From contig RGBZ01000020.1 in assembly GCA_009919365.1 (NCBI GenBank), positions 1-11,851 of the forward strand: a stretch of DNA of 11,851 nt, written 5' to 3'. The notes under the pieces are model-generated. The model was not told the origin of the DNA. It did not search any database and worked only from the letters and a program-made list of their open reading frames with translations. Of the stretch, positions 6,231 through 11,851 are shown in pieces (within the stretch, counting starts at the first letter, position 1; each line of letters starts with the position of its first letter). The translations under genes and the position numbers were made by a program. This stretch comes from a bacterium. GTDB lineage: Bacteria; Chloroflexota; Limnocylindria; Limnocylindrales; Limnocylindraceae.

Positions 6231-7229
6231 ATGAAGCGACTGCGCAGGTTCGGAATCGTGCTCCTGGTGGTGCTCGTGAGCCTCACTACGCTCCCCTATC
6301 TTGTTGATGTTCCAAAGGGCGCAGATGCCGATCCCGCGGAGCTCCTCGCCTACGCCGCTGCGCCGGGTGCACGTCTAATCACCGCGGATGGGGTCCAGAG
6401 CGTTGTCGCTGAGGTGGGTGACCCGAATGACCCCGCCCTTCTCCTTATTCACGGCTTTGGCGGAAGCACCTTCGGCTATCGAGATGTGATGGAGCCGCTC
6501 GCCGCGCGCGGCTGGCACGTGATTGCGATCGATCTTCCAGGGTTCGGCCTCTCCGAGAAGTCGTGGGGGCGCGACTACAGCCATAAGGCACAGGCCACCT
6601 TCGCGCTTGCGGTCCTCGACCAGCTCAACGTTGATCGCGCGGTGCTGCTCGGCCACAGCATGGGCGGCAACGTGATCAGTTGGATGCTCGCCCTCGCACC
6701 AGAGCGCGTTGCCGGTCTCGCCTACATTGACGCCGCTGTTGCGCAGCCGCAGGGTGGCGTCAGCAGCTCTCCTTCAGCGGCCGGCGTGCTGCTCGACGTG
6801 CCGCCATTCCGACGCCTCGCACGGATTGTAATCCGCAGCGCCTTCTCCCGTGAGACGTTCGCCGAACTCCTCTCATCGGCGTTCGCGGTCAAGAGCGTGG
6901 TGAACCGCTATGGGTTGGTTGACGGTTACGCCGCATCTTCACAGCTCCGCGATTGGGACCTGGCACTCCTCGGCATCATTCGTGACGGCACCATGAACAC
7001 CCTCCCCGATTCACTGGAAAATCTCACCGCGGCGGCCGGTGCACCACCAACGTTGATCCTCTGGGGAGAAGATGACAGCTGGGTGCCGCTGGCGAGGGGC
7101 GAGGTGCTCCGCGCAGACCTTCCAGGTGCCGAATGGGTGGTGCTGCCAGGGATCGGCCATGTGCCATTTGAAGAGGACGTACCAGCATTCATAGGCGCGG
7201 TCGGAGGCTGGCTCGACACGCTGCGATGA
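6231..7229 (+). CDS. Membrane-anchored alpha/beta hydrolase
   Basis: The 332-residue protein starts with a basic stretch (MKRLRRF) and one hydrophobic segment at about 8-25, a signal anchor or uncleaved signal peptide. The catalytic domain is therefore probably outside the membrane or tethered to it. The alpha/beta hydrolase core shows the oxyanion-hole motif LLIHGFGG at about 71-78, the nucleophile elbow GHSMGG with Ser143, the acid Asp282 in WGEDDSW, and the base His310 in GIGHVPFEE. A helical cap lies between about 170 and 265. The family includes esterases, lipases and haloalkane or epoxide hydrolases. The Asp nucleophile of the last two is absent here, so an esterase or lipase-like activity is likeliest. 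The substrate cannot be told. It is a single-gene unit between arsC and tRNA-Gln. Confidence 0.85.
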   Translation: MKRLRRFGIVLLVVLVSLTTLPYLVDVPKGADADPAELLAYAAAPGARLITADGVQSVVAEVGDPNDPALLLIHGFGGSTFGYRDVMEPLAARGWHVIAIDLPGFGLSEKSWGRDYSHKAQATFALAVLDQLNVDRAVLLGHSMGGNVISWMLALAPERVAGLAYIDAAVAQPQGGVSSSPSAAGVLLDVPPFRRLARIVIRSAFSRETFAELLSSAFAVKSVVNRYGLVDGYAASSQLRDWDLALLGIIRDGTMNTLPDSLENLTAAAGAPPTLILWGEDDSWVPLARGEVLRADLPGAEWVVLPGIGHVPFEEDVPAFIGAVGGWLDTLR

Positions 7230-7254
7230 AGTGTGCGTTTCGCACGAAGAGAGT

Positions 7255-7329
7255 TGGCTGGCGCGCTAGGATTCGAACCTAGGATCCCCTGCTCCAGAGG
7301 CAGGTGCCTTACCGCTTGGCCACGCGCCA
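7255..7329 (-). tRNA. tRNA-Gln (anticodon CTG)
   Basis: Read on the minus strand from 7329, the acceptor stem TGGCGCG pairs perfectly with CGCGCCA. The D arm, the anticodon stem CCTGC/GCAGG with loop CTCTGGA, and the T arm CTAGG-TTCGAAT-CCTAG are all intact. Anticodon CTG reads CAG glutamine codons. The discriminator base is G, and the 3' CCA is encoded (7255-7257 on the plus strand read TGG). U1-A72 at the top of the acceptor is typical of tRNA-Gln. Confidence 0.95.
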
Positions 7330-7338
7330 ACGGTGCCG

Positions 7339-7367
7339 ATCGTACCCCAGCGGCGCGCCACCGTCAG
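7339..7367 (-). promoter_or_regulatory. Putative promoter of tRNA-Gln
   Basis: On the minus strand CTGACG (7367-7362) and TACGAT (7344-7339) are separated by 17 nt, and each matches consensus at four positions. The -10 ends 9 nt before the tRNA 5' end, giving a precursor leader of only a few bases. Confidence 0.5.
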
Positions 7368-7400
7368 CCGACGCACGCATAAAGAGGCAAGATATGCGGC

Positions 7401-9437
7401 ATGGCTACCGCTAAGCGATCCGTTCCGACGCCGCCGACGTCGCCCACGCCAAGCATCTTTAGCGACTCTCAGCGTCGAACTCTATCCGCCCTGGCGGAGG
7501 GATTCGTCGCTGGTGGAGGGGCCGCCCGTGCCGCCGCCGCGGAGACCGCGATCGCCAAGGTTGTTGATCCCGCCCTCCACGGCCAGCTGCGCCTGGTGCT
7601 CAATCTTCTCGACACCCGTGTTGGCAGTCTGCTCATTGGCGGACGCCTCGCGCGATTCGGCACGCTGAAGGCAACACAGCGCGACGAGTTCTTGCGCCGC
7701 TGGGTCCAGCACCCGGTACCAATGCTCCGCAGTGGCGCCGCCGTCTTCCGCAAACTCCTCTCGTTCATCGCCTACTCGGATGCCGATGAGCCTGCCGACG
7801 CGCTGGTACGGACCCGCCTCAGTGATATTGGCTACAACCCCACACCAAACAAGGCCACGGCCAACGTCACAACGATCACCGCCTTCGACCCGGGCCCCGC
7901 CGAGCGCATCGCCGTCGACGTGCTGGTGATCGGCTCGGGCGCTGGTGGCGGCAGCATCGCGCGTGACCTCTCCACCGCCGGTCGCGAGGTGCTGGTCATT
8001 GAGGCGGGTGGGCTCTACACCGAAGAGACCTTTCCAACCAAGGAGCGCGACGCCTACGAGCGCCTCTATCTCGACTCTGGCTTCACCGCCACCGCCGATG
8101 CCCACATCGCGATCCTTGCCGGCGGCACAGTTGGCGGCGGCACCACCGTGAACTGGATGACCGCCATTCCGATTCCTGAGCCGGTGCGCGAGGAGTGGGA
8201 GGGGGAACACGGCGTTACCGGTGCCAGCGGGCGCGAGTTTGCCGGTGACCTCGACACGGTGCTAAAGGAGATCGGCGCAAAGAACTCGCAGGATGTGCCA
8301 TTCAAAGACGAGGCGATCATTCGCGGCGCAAAGAGGTTGGGCTGGAGCAGTGAGCGCATTCAGATGAACCGCGCCGAGTGCAGCGACTGCGGAACCTGCC
8401 CGTTCGGCTGCAAGGTTGGGTCGAAGCAATCCTCGCTGCGTCTGCATTTAGCGCAGGCGGCGGCCAACGGCGCCCGCATCTTGCCCGACTGCAAGGCAGA
8501 GCGACTGGTGTTCGAGAACGGCGCAGCGACCGGCGCAATCACTACGCTCGGCAGCCGCGCTGGAACACCTCGAACGCTGGAGATTGTCGCCAAGACAGTG
8601 GTCGTCTCGGGTGGCGCACTCCGCACGCCGGTTCTGCTGCAGCGCAGTGGCCTTACCCACCCTGCGATCGGCAAGAACCTCCGGCTCCATCCGGTCAGCC
8701 TTGTTGCCGGCGTCTTCGATGAGCCGGTCGAGATGTGGCGCGGCACGATGCAGGCGGCGAAGAGCTCACGCTTCATTGATCCCGACGAAGAGCGCAACGG
8801 CTACATCATCGAGAGCGCCCCTGGCCACCCTGGCCTGCTCGCCCTCGGCATCCCATGGACCGCGCGCGCCGAACATGAGCGCCTCATGAAGTTGGGCCGC
8901 AACATTGCCCCCTTCCTGGCCATCGTGAAAGACGATGCTGGCGGCACCGTTACCGCGAGCCGCGCAGGCTTCGCCGAGATCAATTACCGCACCACACCTC
9001 GTGATGAGCGAGGTCTGCGCCACGCCCTGCGATCAATGTCGCGCATCGCTGAAGCGGCTGGGGCGAGCGAGATCATCGCCGCCGGTTCTCCGCCAATGAG
9101 CTGGCGCCGCAGTGAGGGGACCGAAGCACTTGAGGTCTACCTTCGCCGACTGCACCGCTTCGACTTCGCCCCAAACCGCGGCACCGTCTTCTCTGCCCAC
9201 CAGATGGGGACGGCACGAATGGGCTCCGACGCGCGCGACCACGTGTGTGACCCGTGGGGTCGGGTGCGCTCGACCGCGCGGCCACGTGCAGGTGATGCCA
9301 ACGCCGGGTTGATCAAGAACCTCTACATCGCCGACGGCTCGCTCTTCCCCACCGCGCTCGGCGTAAATCCGATGGTGACTATCTTGGCCGTCGCAAAGCG
9401 CGTCTCGCGCGCGATCATCGCTGACACGCGCGCCTAG
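7401..9437 (+). CDS. GMC-family FAD-dependent oxidoreductase, long-chain alcohol oxidase type
   Basis: The 678-residue flavoprotein begins with a mostly helical region of about 165 residues (starting LSALAEGF), as in plant fatty alcohol oxidases. The FAD-binding domain has the dinucleotide fold GSGAGGG at 178-184 and acidic EAGG near 200. GMC signature 1-like AGGTVGGGTTVNWM lies near 240-252. The C-terminal GMC_oxred_C domain carries the active-site His600 in SAHQMGTARMG and Asn656 in GVNPMVTILA. The family oxidises primary alcohols or sugars through FAD. A four-cysteine motif, Cys327, Cys330, Cys333 and Cys337 (CSDCGTCPFGC), lies in the middle. No signal peptide is seen. There is no strong ribosome binding site at the right distance; AAAGAGG is 13 nt upstream. 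Long-chain alcohol is the likely substrate class, but other alcohols are possible. Confidence 0.85.
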   Translation: MATAKRSVPTPPTSPTPSIFSDSQRRTLSALAEGFVAGGGAARAAAAETAIAKVVDPALHGQLRLVLNLLDTRVGSLLIGGRLARFGTLKATQRDEFLRRWVQHPVPMLRSGAAVFRKLLSFIAYSDADEPADALVRTRLSDIGYNPTPNKATANVTTITAFDPGPAERIAVDVLVIGSGAGGGSIARDLSTAGREVLVIEAGGLYTEETFPTKERDAYERLYLDSGFTATADAHIAILAGGTVGGGTTVNWMTAIPIPEPVREEWEGEHGVTGASGREFAGDLDTVLKEIGAKNSQDVPFKDEAIIRGAKRLGWSSERIQMNRAECSDCGTCPFGCKVGSKQSSLRLHLAQAAANGARILPDCKAERLVFENGAATGAITTLGSRAGTPRTLEIVAKTVVVSGGALRTPVLLQRSGLTHPAIGKNLRLHPVSLVAGVFDEPVEMWRGTMQAAKSSRFIDPDEERNGYIIESAPGHPGLLALGIPWTARAEHERLMKLGRNIAPFLAIVKDDAGGTVTASRAGFAEINYRTTPRDERGLRHALRSMSRIAEAAGASEIIAAGSPPMSWRRSEGTEALEVYLRRLHRFDFAPNRGTVFSAHQMGTARMGSDARDHVCDPWGRVRSTARPRAGDANAGLIKNLYIADGSLFPTALGVNPMVTILAVAKRVSRAIIADTRA

Positions 9438-9452
9438 GCGCGACTGAGGAGT

Positions 9453-9528
9453 TGGAGCGGGAGACGAGGCTCGAACTCGCGACATCTTGCTTGGAAGGCA
9501 AGTGCTCTACCAACTGAGCTACTCCCGC
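9453..9528 (-). tRNA. tRNA-Gly (anticodon TCC)
   Basis: Read on the minus strand from 9528, acceptor GCGGGAG pairs with CTCCCGC. The D arm is GTAGCTCAGTTGGTAGAGC, the anticodon stem CTTGC/GCAAG encloses the loop CTTCCAA, and the T loop is TTCGAGC. Anticodon TCC reads GGA and GGG. The discriminator is T (U) and CCA is encoded (plus strand TGG at 9453-9455). It lies only 15 nt past the stop of the convergent oxidoreductase gene and downstream of htpX on the same strand. Confidence 0.95.
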
Positions 9529-9564
9529 GCGGTAAGCCTCGCAGAGTGTGAACGACGCGGGGAT

Positions 9565-9657
9565 TTGATTCGACTCTATAACTCGGGGAGCGGGCCGCGC
9601 TACTCCGAGGTGTACCCAGCGGAGTGGGCCGCCTGGGTTGCGGAGTGTCGCGACTAG
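9565..9657 (+). CDS. Possible very small protein (30 residues), weak
   Basis: From TTG at 9565 the frame runs to TAG at 9655-9657, giving (M)IRLYNSGSGPRYSEVYPAE and so on to a C-terminal WVAECRD. GGGG just upstream could act as a ribosome binding site. Its stop would share a CTAG palindrome with the htpX stop, just like the two convergent gene pairs elsewhere in this window. Against it: it is tiny, starts with TTG, the frame is open upstream through the tRNA purely because the DNA is GC-rich, and this stretch must also hold the upstream region of tRNA-Gly. I recognise no family. Confidence 0.18.
   Translation: MIRLYNSGSGPRYSEVYPAEWAAWVAECRD
9575..9580 (-). promoter_or_regulatory. Possible -10 box for tRNA-Gly
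   Basis: The minus strand reads TATAGA in the only AT-rich patch of the htpX to tRNA-Gly gap. It lies about 46 nt before the tRNA 5' end. No clear -35 accompanies it. The tRNA could instead be made by read-through from lemA-htpX. Confidence 0.25.
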
Positions 9658-10616
9658 GCTTCGCTGACCGCCTCTAGCGGCTTCGCTCTGCGCAGCGCAC
9701 GCAAGCGATTGATTCGATCAACGAGTGGTGGGTGCGTCGCCAAGAACCCCGCCGATCGCTCTTCAAAGTGCTTCACGGGATTGATGATGTACATGTGCGC
9801 CGTAGCCTTCGTCGCAACCTCGAGGACCTCTTTGTCGCCGGCCAACTTTGCCAGCGCCCGCTCAAGTCCAGCGGGGTTGCGAGTGAGCTCCACCCCAGAG
9901 GCGTCAGCCAAGTATTCGCGCTGGCGTGAGACGGCGAGTTGCACCAACCGTGCGGCGATTGGCGCCAGGATGGCCAGCACGATGGTCAAGATGAAGAAGA
10001 TCACCTGAATCGCACCGCCCCCGTTGCGGTCGTTGTCACGCTGACGTCCGCCACCCCAGAAGGCCCAGCGCATCACGAGATCGCTCAGGAGCGCGAGTGA
10101 CCCGACGAGTGCCGCCACCAGCAGTCCGTATCGAATATCGAAATTACGAACATGCGAAAGCTCGTGGGCGATCACGCCACTCATCTCTTCGCGGTCGAGG
10201 GTACGCATGAGCCCTTGCGTCACAGCGATGCTGGCATGCTCTGGATCGCGACCAGTCGCAAATGCATTGAGCGCCGTATCGTCAATCGTGTACACCTTCG
10301 GCTTCGGCATGTTTGCGGCGAGACAGAGTTCGTTCACGATGTTGTCGAGCTCCCGCTCCTCTCGTCCAGCCGAAGGGTCAAGCTCCTTTGCGCCAGCCGC
10401 GGCAAGGACCGCCTTATCGCCGCTGAAATATGCGCCGAGCGTCAAGAGGAACCCCACGACAAACGCCCCGAGGGCGAACGGGATCCCACCATCGACGCTG
10501 CCGCTCAGGGCGATCCCTGCGCTTGCTCCGAAGGCGGCGAGGATCGCCACCACGATCAGAACGAGGAGGAGTGACTTTCGTCGATTCTCCGCCGCAAGGT
10601 CATAGAAGGTTGCCAT
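9654..10616 (-). CDS. htpX: Membrane zinc metalloprotease HtpX (peptidase M48)
   Basis: The 320-residue membrane protease degrades damaged or misfolded membrane proteins. Two hydrophobic helices lie near 15-38 and 45-64. The zinc motif HELSH is at 151-155 in VIAHELSHVRNFD, and the third ligand Glu234 is in SRQREYLADASG. Two further helices lie at about 164-182 and 203-226. ATHPPLVDRI near the C-terminus is typical of M48B proteins. Length (about 290-320) and order of elements are normal. It is the second gene of a lemA-htpX operon, 18 nt after the lemA stop, with no strong ribosome binding site of its own. That is consistent with co-transcription. Confidence 0.93.
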   Translation of the reverse strand: MATFYDLAAENRRKSLLLVLIVVAILAAFGASAGIALSGSVDGGIPFALGAFVVGFLLTLGAYFSGDKAVLAAAGAKELDPSAGREERELDNIVNELCLAANMPKPKVYTIDDTALNAFATGRDPEHASIAVTQGLMRTLDREEMSGVIAHELSHVRNFDIRYGLLVAALVGSLALLSDLVMRWAFWGGGRQRDNDRNGGGAIQVIFFILTIVLAILAPIAARLVQLAVSRQREYLADASGVELTRNPAGLERALAKLAGDKEVLEVATKATAHMYIINPVKHFEERSAGFLATHPPLVDRINRLRALRRAKPLEAVSEA

Positions 10617-10634
10617 CGTGTCGACTCGTGCCGA

Positions 10635-11198
10635 CTAGGAGAGGTTGACCTTTGGAACGGCCTCCTCGGCGTCAGGGGCGTCGAAGAATTCACGCTTGAT
10701 GAAACCGAAAGCGCTCGCAAAGAGCAGGCCTGGGAAGGTCTGCACGGCGTTGTTGTACGAGAGCACGGTGGCGTTGTAGTGCTGCCGGCTGAACCCGATC
10801 TGATTCTCGGTTGAGGTGAGCTGCTCCTGCAACTGAATCACATTCTCATTCGACTTCAGGGTTGGGTAGGCCTCGACGTTAGCGAAGAGGGTGCGCAGTG
10901 AGCTAGTCAGCATGTTCTCGGCCTTCGCCTGCGCCGCAGTGTCGCCAGATTCGCCGGCGTTCACAGCAGCAGCGCGAGCCTTGGTGACGCCCTCAAGAAC
11001 GCCCTTCTCAAAGCCCATCTGTCCCTTAACGGCATCAACGAGGTTTGGAATCAAGTCATAGCGACGCTTGAGCTGCACCTGAATCTGGCCGAGTGCCTCA
11101 TCAACGCGGTTGCGCCCATTCACGAGTCCGTTAAAGGCAGAGATCGCAACGAGTGCGAGTACACCGACGATCACGAGAACCGGTAGTAGTCCTTCCAT
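10635..11198 (-). CDS. lemA: LemA family membrane protein
   Basis: I place the start at the ATG at 11198-11196. It gives 187 residues, the normal LemA size, and has AAGGGGG 5 nt upstream. An in-frame ATG 11 codons earlier would add a charged tail and lacks such a site. A single N-terminal membrane helix occupies about 3-22 (LLPVLVIVGVLALVAISAF). The rest is the antiparallel coiled helical domain, with the family hallmarks QVQLKRRYDLIPNLVDAVKG (about 45-64) and YNNAVQTFPGLLFA near the C-terminus. LemA proteins have an outside N-terminus and their exact role is unclear. They are repeatedly found beside HtpX or TPM-domain proteins, which supports a role in membrane stress. Confidence 0.93.
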   Translation of the reverse strand: MEGLLPVLVIVGVLALVAISAFNGLVNGRNRVDEALGQIQVQLKRRYDLIPNLVDAVKGQMGFEKGVLEGVTKARAAAVNAGESGDTAAQAKAENMLTSSLRTLFANVEAYPTLKSNENVIQLQEQLTSTENQIGFSRQHYNATVLSYNNAVQTFPGLLFASAFGFIKREFFDAPDAEEAVPKVNLS

Positions 11199-11203
11199 GT
11201 CAT

Positions 11204-11210
11204 CCCCCTT
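11204..11210 (-). promoter_or_regulatory. Ribosome binding site of lemA
   Basis: The minus strand reads AAGGGGG, 5 nt before the ATG at 11198. It decides in favour of the shorter LemA over the 198-residue version. Confidence 0.65.
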
Positions 11211-11246
11211 CAACTGCGCCTGTGGCGGCATCTGTCGCCTTTGCTC

Positions 11247-11252
11247 AGTATA
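11247..11252 (-). promoter_or_regulatory. Putative -10 box of lemA-htpX
   Basis: The minus strand reads TATACT, five of six matches to TATAAT. It would give a 5' untranslated leader of about 40 nt before the lemA start. The best -35 candidate at 17 nt is poor (GGAGTT). Confidence 0.45.
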
Positions 11253-11282
11253 CGTCCACTCCCCGCACGAACTCCGGGCAGT

Positions 11283-11313
11283 TTGACGACCCCCCGGGGG
11301 GTAGGCGTAGGCT
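11283..11313 (+). promoter_or_regulatory. Putative promoter of the saccharopine-dehydrogenase-like gene
   Basis: TTGACG (11283-11288) is a five-of-six -35. The best -10 is TAGGCT (11308-11313), only three of six matches and 19 nt away, a long spacer. Long spacers occur in activator-remodelled promoters such as those of MerR-type metal regulators. The spacer contains the GC palindrome at 11289-11302. Confidence 0.35.
11289..11302. repeat. Perfect 14-bp palindrome ACCCCCCGGGGGGT
   Basis: Six Cs followed by six Gs flanked by A and T, perfectly symmetric, begins directly after a TTGACG hexamer. G/C-tract inverted repeats of this kind are bound by CsoR/RcnR-type metal sensors, and promoters with an inverted repeat in a long spacer are typical of MerR-type sensors. 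No such regulator gene is in the window, so binding is inferred only. Confidence 0.6.
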
Positions 11314-11355
11314 GCCTAGAGCAACTGGGTTGAGCCCTTGGAGGACTCCCCTGGT

Positions 11356-11386
11356 GCGGGTGCAGCCCGGCTTCCTGGGCCCCCGC
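11356..11386 (+). promoter_or_regulatory. Stable hairpin in the leader before the saccharopine-dehydrogenase-like gene
   Basis: GCCCGG (11365-11370) pairs with CTGGGC (11375-11380) around a CTTC loop, allowing one G-U pair. GCGGG (11356-11360) pairs with CCCGC (11382-11386) outside it, with a TGCA bulge. It ends 17 nt before the ATG, right before the ribosome binding site GAAAGG (11389-11394). There is no T-run, so it is not an intrinsic terminator. It does not match a riboswitch class I recognise. Confidence 0.4.
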
Positions 11387-11403
11387 GTGAAAGGCACTGA
11401 ACG

Positions 11404-11851
11404 ATGAACGTTCTGTTGGTTGGTACGGGCACGGTCGGCGAGGCAATCGCCCACCTCATCAAAGGAAAGAAGTGGCTCGGCACCCTCACCCTCGCGGACT
11501 ACTCGCTCGACCGCGCACGCACGGTCGCCGACGCAGTTGGTGCTGGGTACAAGGTGGCCCAGGTCGACGCGGGGAACGCCGCGCAGCTGAAAGAGCTCAT
11601 CGCGAGCTCCAAGGCCGATCTTGTCTTGAACGCCGTGGACCCACGCTTCGTTCCTGCAGTGTTCGATGCGGCCCTCGAAGCTGGCGTGCACTACATCGAC
11701 ATGGCGACCAGCCTCTCGATCCCCGACGCGGCAAATCCATACACCGTTCCGGGCCTGATGCTCGGCGCCTACCAGGAGGAGCGCAAGAAGCTCTGGGAAG
11801 ACCGCGGCAAGTTGGCGCTCATCGGCATGGGCATGGATCCAGGCCTCTCCA
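11404..11851 (+). CDS. Saccharopine dehydrogenase-like NAD(P)-binding protein (5' part)
   Basis: The gene runs off the window after 149 codons. The N-terminus MNVLLVGTGTVGEAIAHLI is a Rossmann fold with GxGxVG, followed by the acidic end of strand two (LADYS). ADLVLNAVDPRFVPAVFDAA and GVHYIDMATS are characteristic of the saccharopine dehydrogenase NADP-binding family. GMGMDPGLS at the end matches the conserved glycine-proline loop of that family. Members include lysine-pathway enzymes and carboxynorspermidine or homospermidine synthases; this fragment does not allow a choice. GAAAGG 9 nt upstream is a plausible ribosome binding site. Confidence 0.85.
   Translation, partial: MNVLLVGTGTVGEAIAHLIKGKKWLGTLTLADYSLDRARTVADAVGAGYKVAQVDAGNAAQLKELIASSKADLVLNAVDPRFVPAVFDAALEAGVHYIDMATSLSIPDAANPYTVPGLMLGAYQEERKKLWEDRGKLALIGMGMDPGLS

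Larger units (their letters stand above)
11199..11403. other. Divergent intergenic region between lemA and the saccharopine-dehydrogenase-like gene
   Basis: This 205-bp stretch is the longest gap in the window and has no convincing gene. It holds, from left to right, the lemA ribosome binding site and -10, a TTGACG hexamer (+), a perfect GC palindrome, a foldable leader and the ribosome binding site of the rightward gene. The reading frames that cross it are chance frames. Confidence 0.7.

Noticed and set aside
7233..7245. GTGCG-TTT-CGCAC hairpin after the hydrolase stop, as a terminator
   Set aside because: The stem is only 5 bp and no T-run follows on either strand, so an intrinsic terminator is not supported.
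7482..8210. Long minus-strand frame of 242 codons inside the GMC oxidoreductase gene
   Set aside because: It is the antisense shadow of a GC-rich gene whose plus-strand product has clear motifs throughout.
9453..9657. tRNA-Gly 3' end as an integration site of a mobile element
   Set aside because: No second copy of the tRNA 3' end, no integrase and no foreign-looking genes are present nearby.
11199..11231. Longer LemA start 11 codons upstream
   Set aside because: The extra residues are charged and unlike LemA N-termini, and the ribosome binding site points to the ATG at 11198.

Overview
This is ordinary-looking chromosomal DNA from a GC-rich free-living bacterium. Genes are tightly packed on both strands, both tRNA genes encode their own CCA, and several start codons sit just downstream of a -10-like hexamer with no ribosome binding site. 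Leaderless starts, GC-rich codons and the gene mix would suit Chloroflexota or a deep actinobacterial-type lineage. That placement is inference; no marker here fixes the phylum. I see no CRISPR array, insertion sequence, phage gene or integrase.

Layout. At 1-51 lies the start of a leftward gene of uncertain identity. A Fur-family metalloregulator (103-561, -) is divergent from a cobalt/nickel ECF transporter operon, cbiM-PDGLE fusion / cbiQ / cbiO (652-3203, +). An imperfect 20-bp palindrome lies between them. Convergent with cbiO is rarA (3200-4474, -), an AAA+ replication-recombination factor. A DEAD-box RNA helicase (4527-5741, +) is divergent from rarA and convergent with a thioredoxin-type arsenate reductase (5738-6172, -). 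Divergent from that is a membrane-anchored alpha/beta hydrolase (6231-7229, +). Then come tRNA-Gln(CTG) (-), a large GMC oxidoreductase of the long-chain alcohol oxidase type (7401-9437, +) and tRNA-Gly(TCC) (-). A lemA-htpX operon (-) follows. A saccharopine-dehydrogenase-like gene runs off the right edge (11404 onward, +), preceded by a 205-bp intergenic region that holds a perfect GC palindrome and a foldable leader.

How the genes work together. The Fur-like protein probably controls metal uptake through the CbiMQO transporter: CbiM binds the metal, CbiQ couples and CbiO hydrolyses ATP. The His-rich tail on CbiO fits nickel or cobalt handling. LemA and HtpX form a known membrane-proteostasis pairing. 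The remaining genes (rarA, helicase, arsC, hydrolase, oxidoreductase) look like independent single-gene transcription units.

Nothing here is a clearly new multi-gene system. The points most worth a second look are metal-related: the operator-like palindrome, the displaced N-terminal metal ligand of CbiM, the His-rich CbiO, the Cys cluster of the oxidoreductase, and the GC palindrome inside a putative promoter near the right edge.
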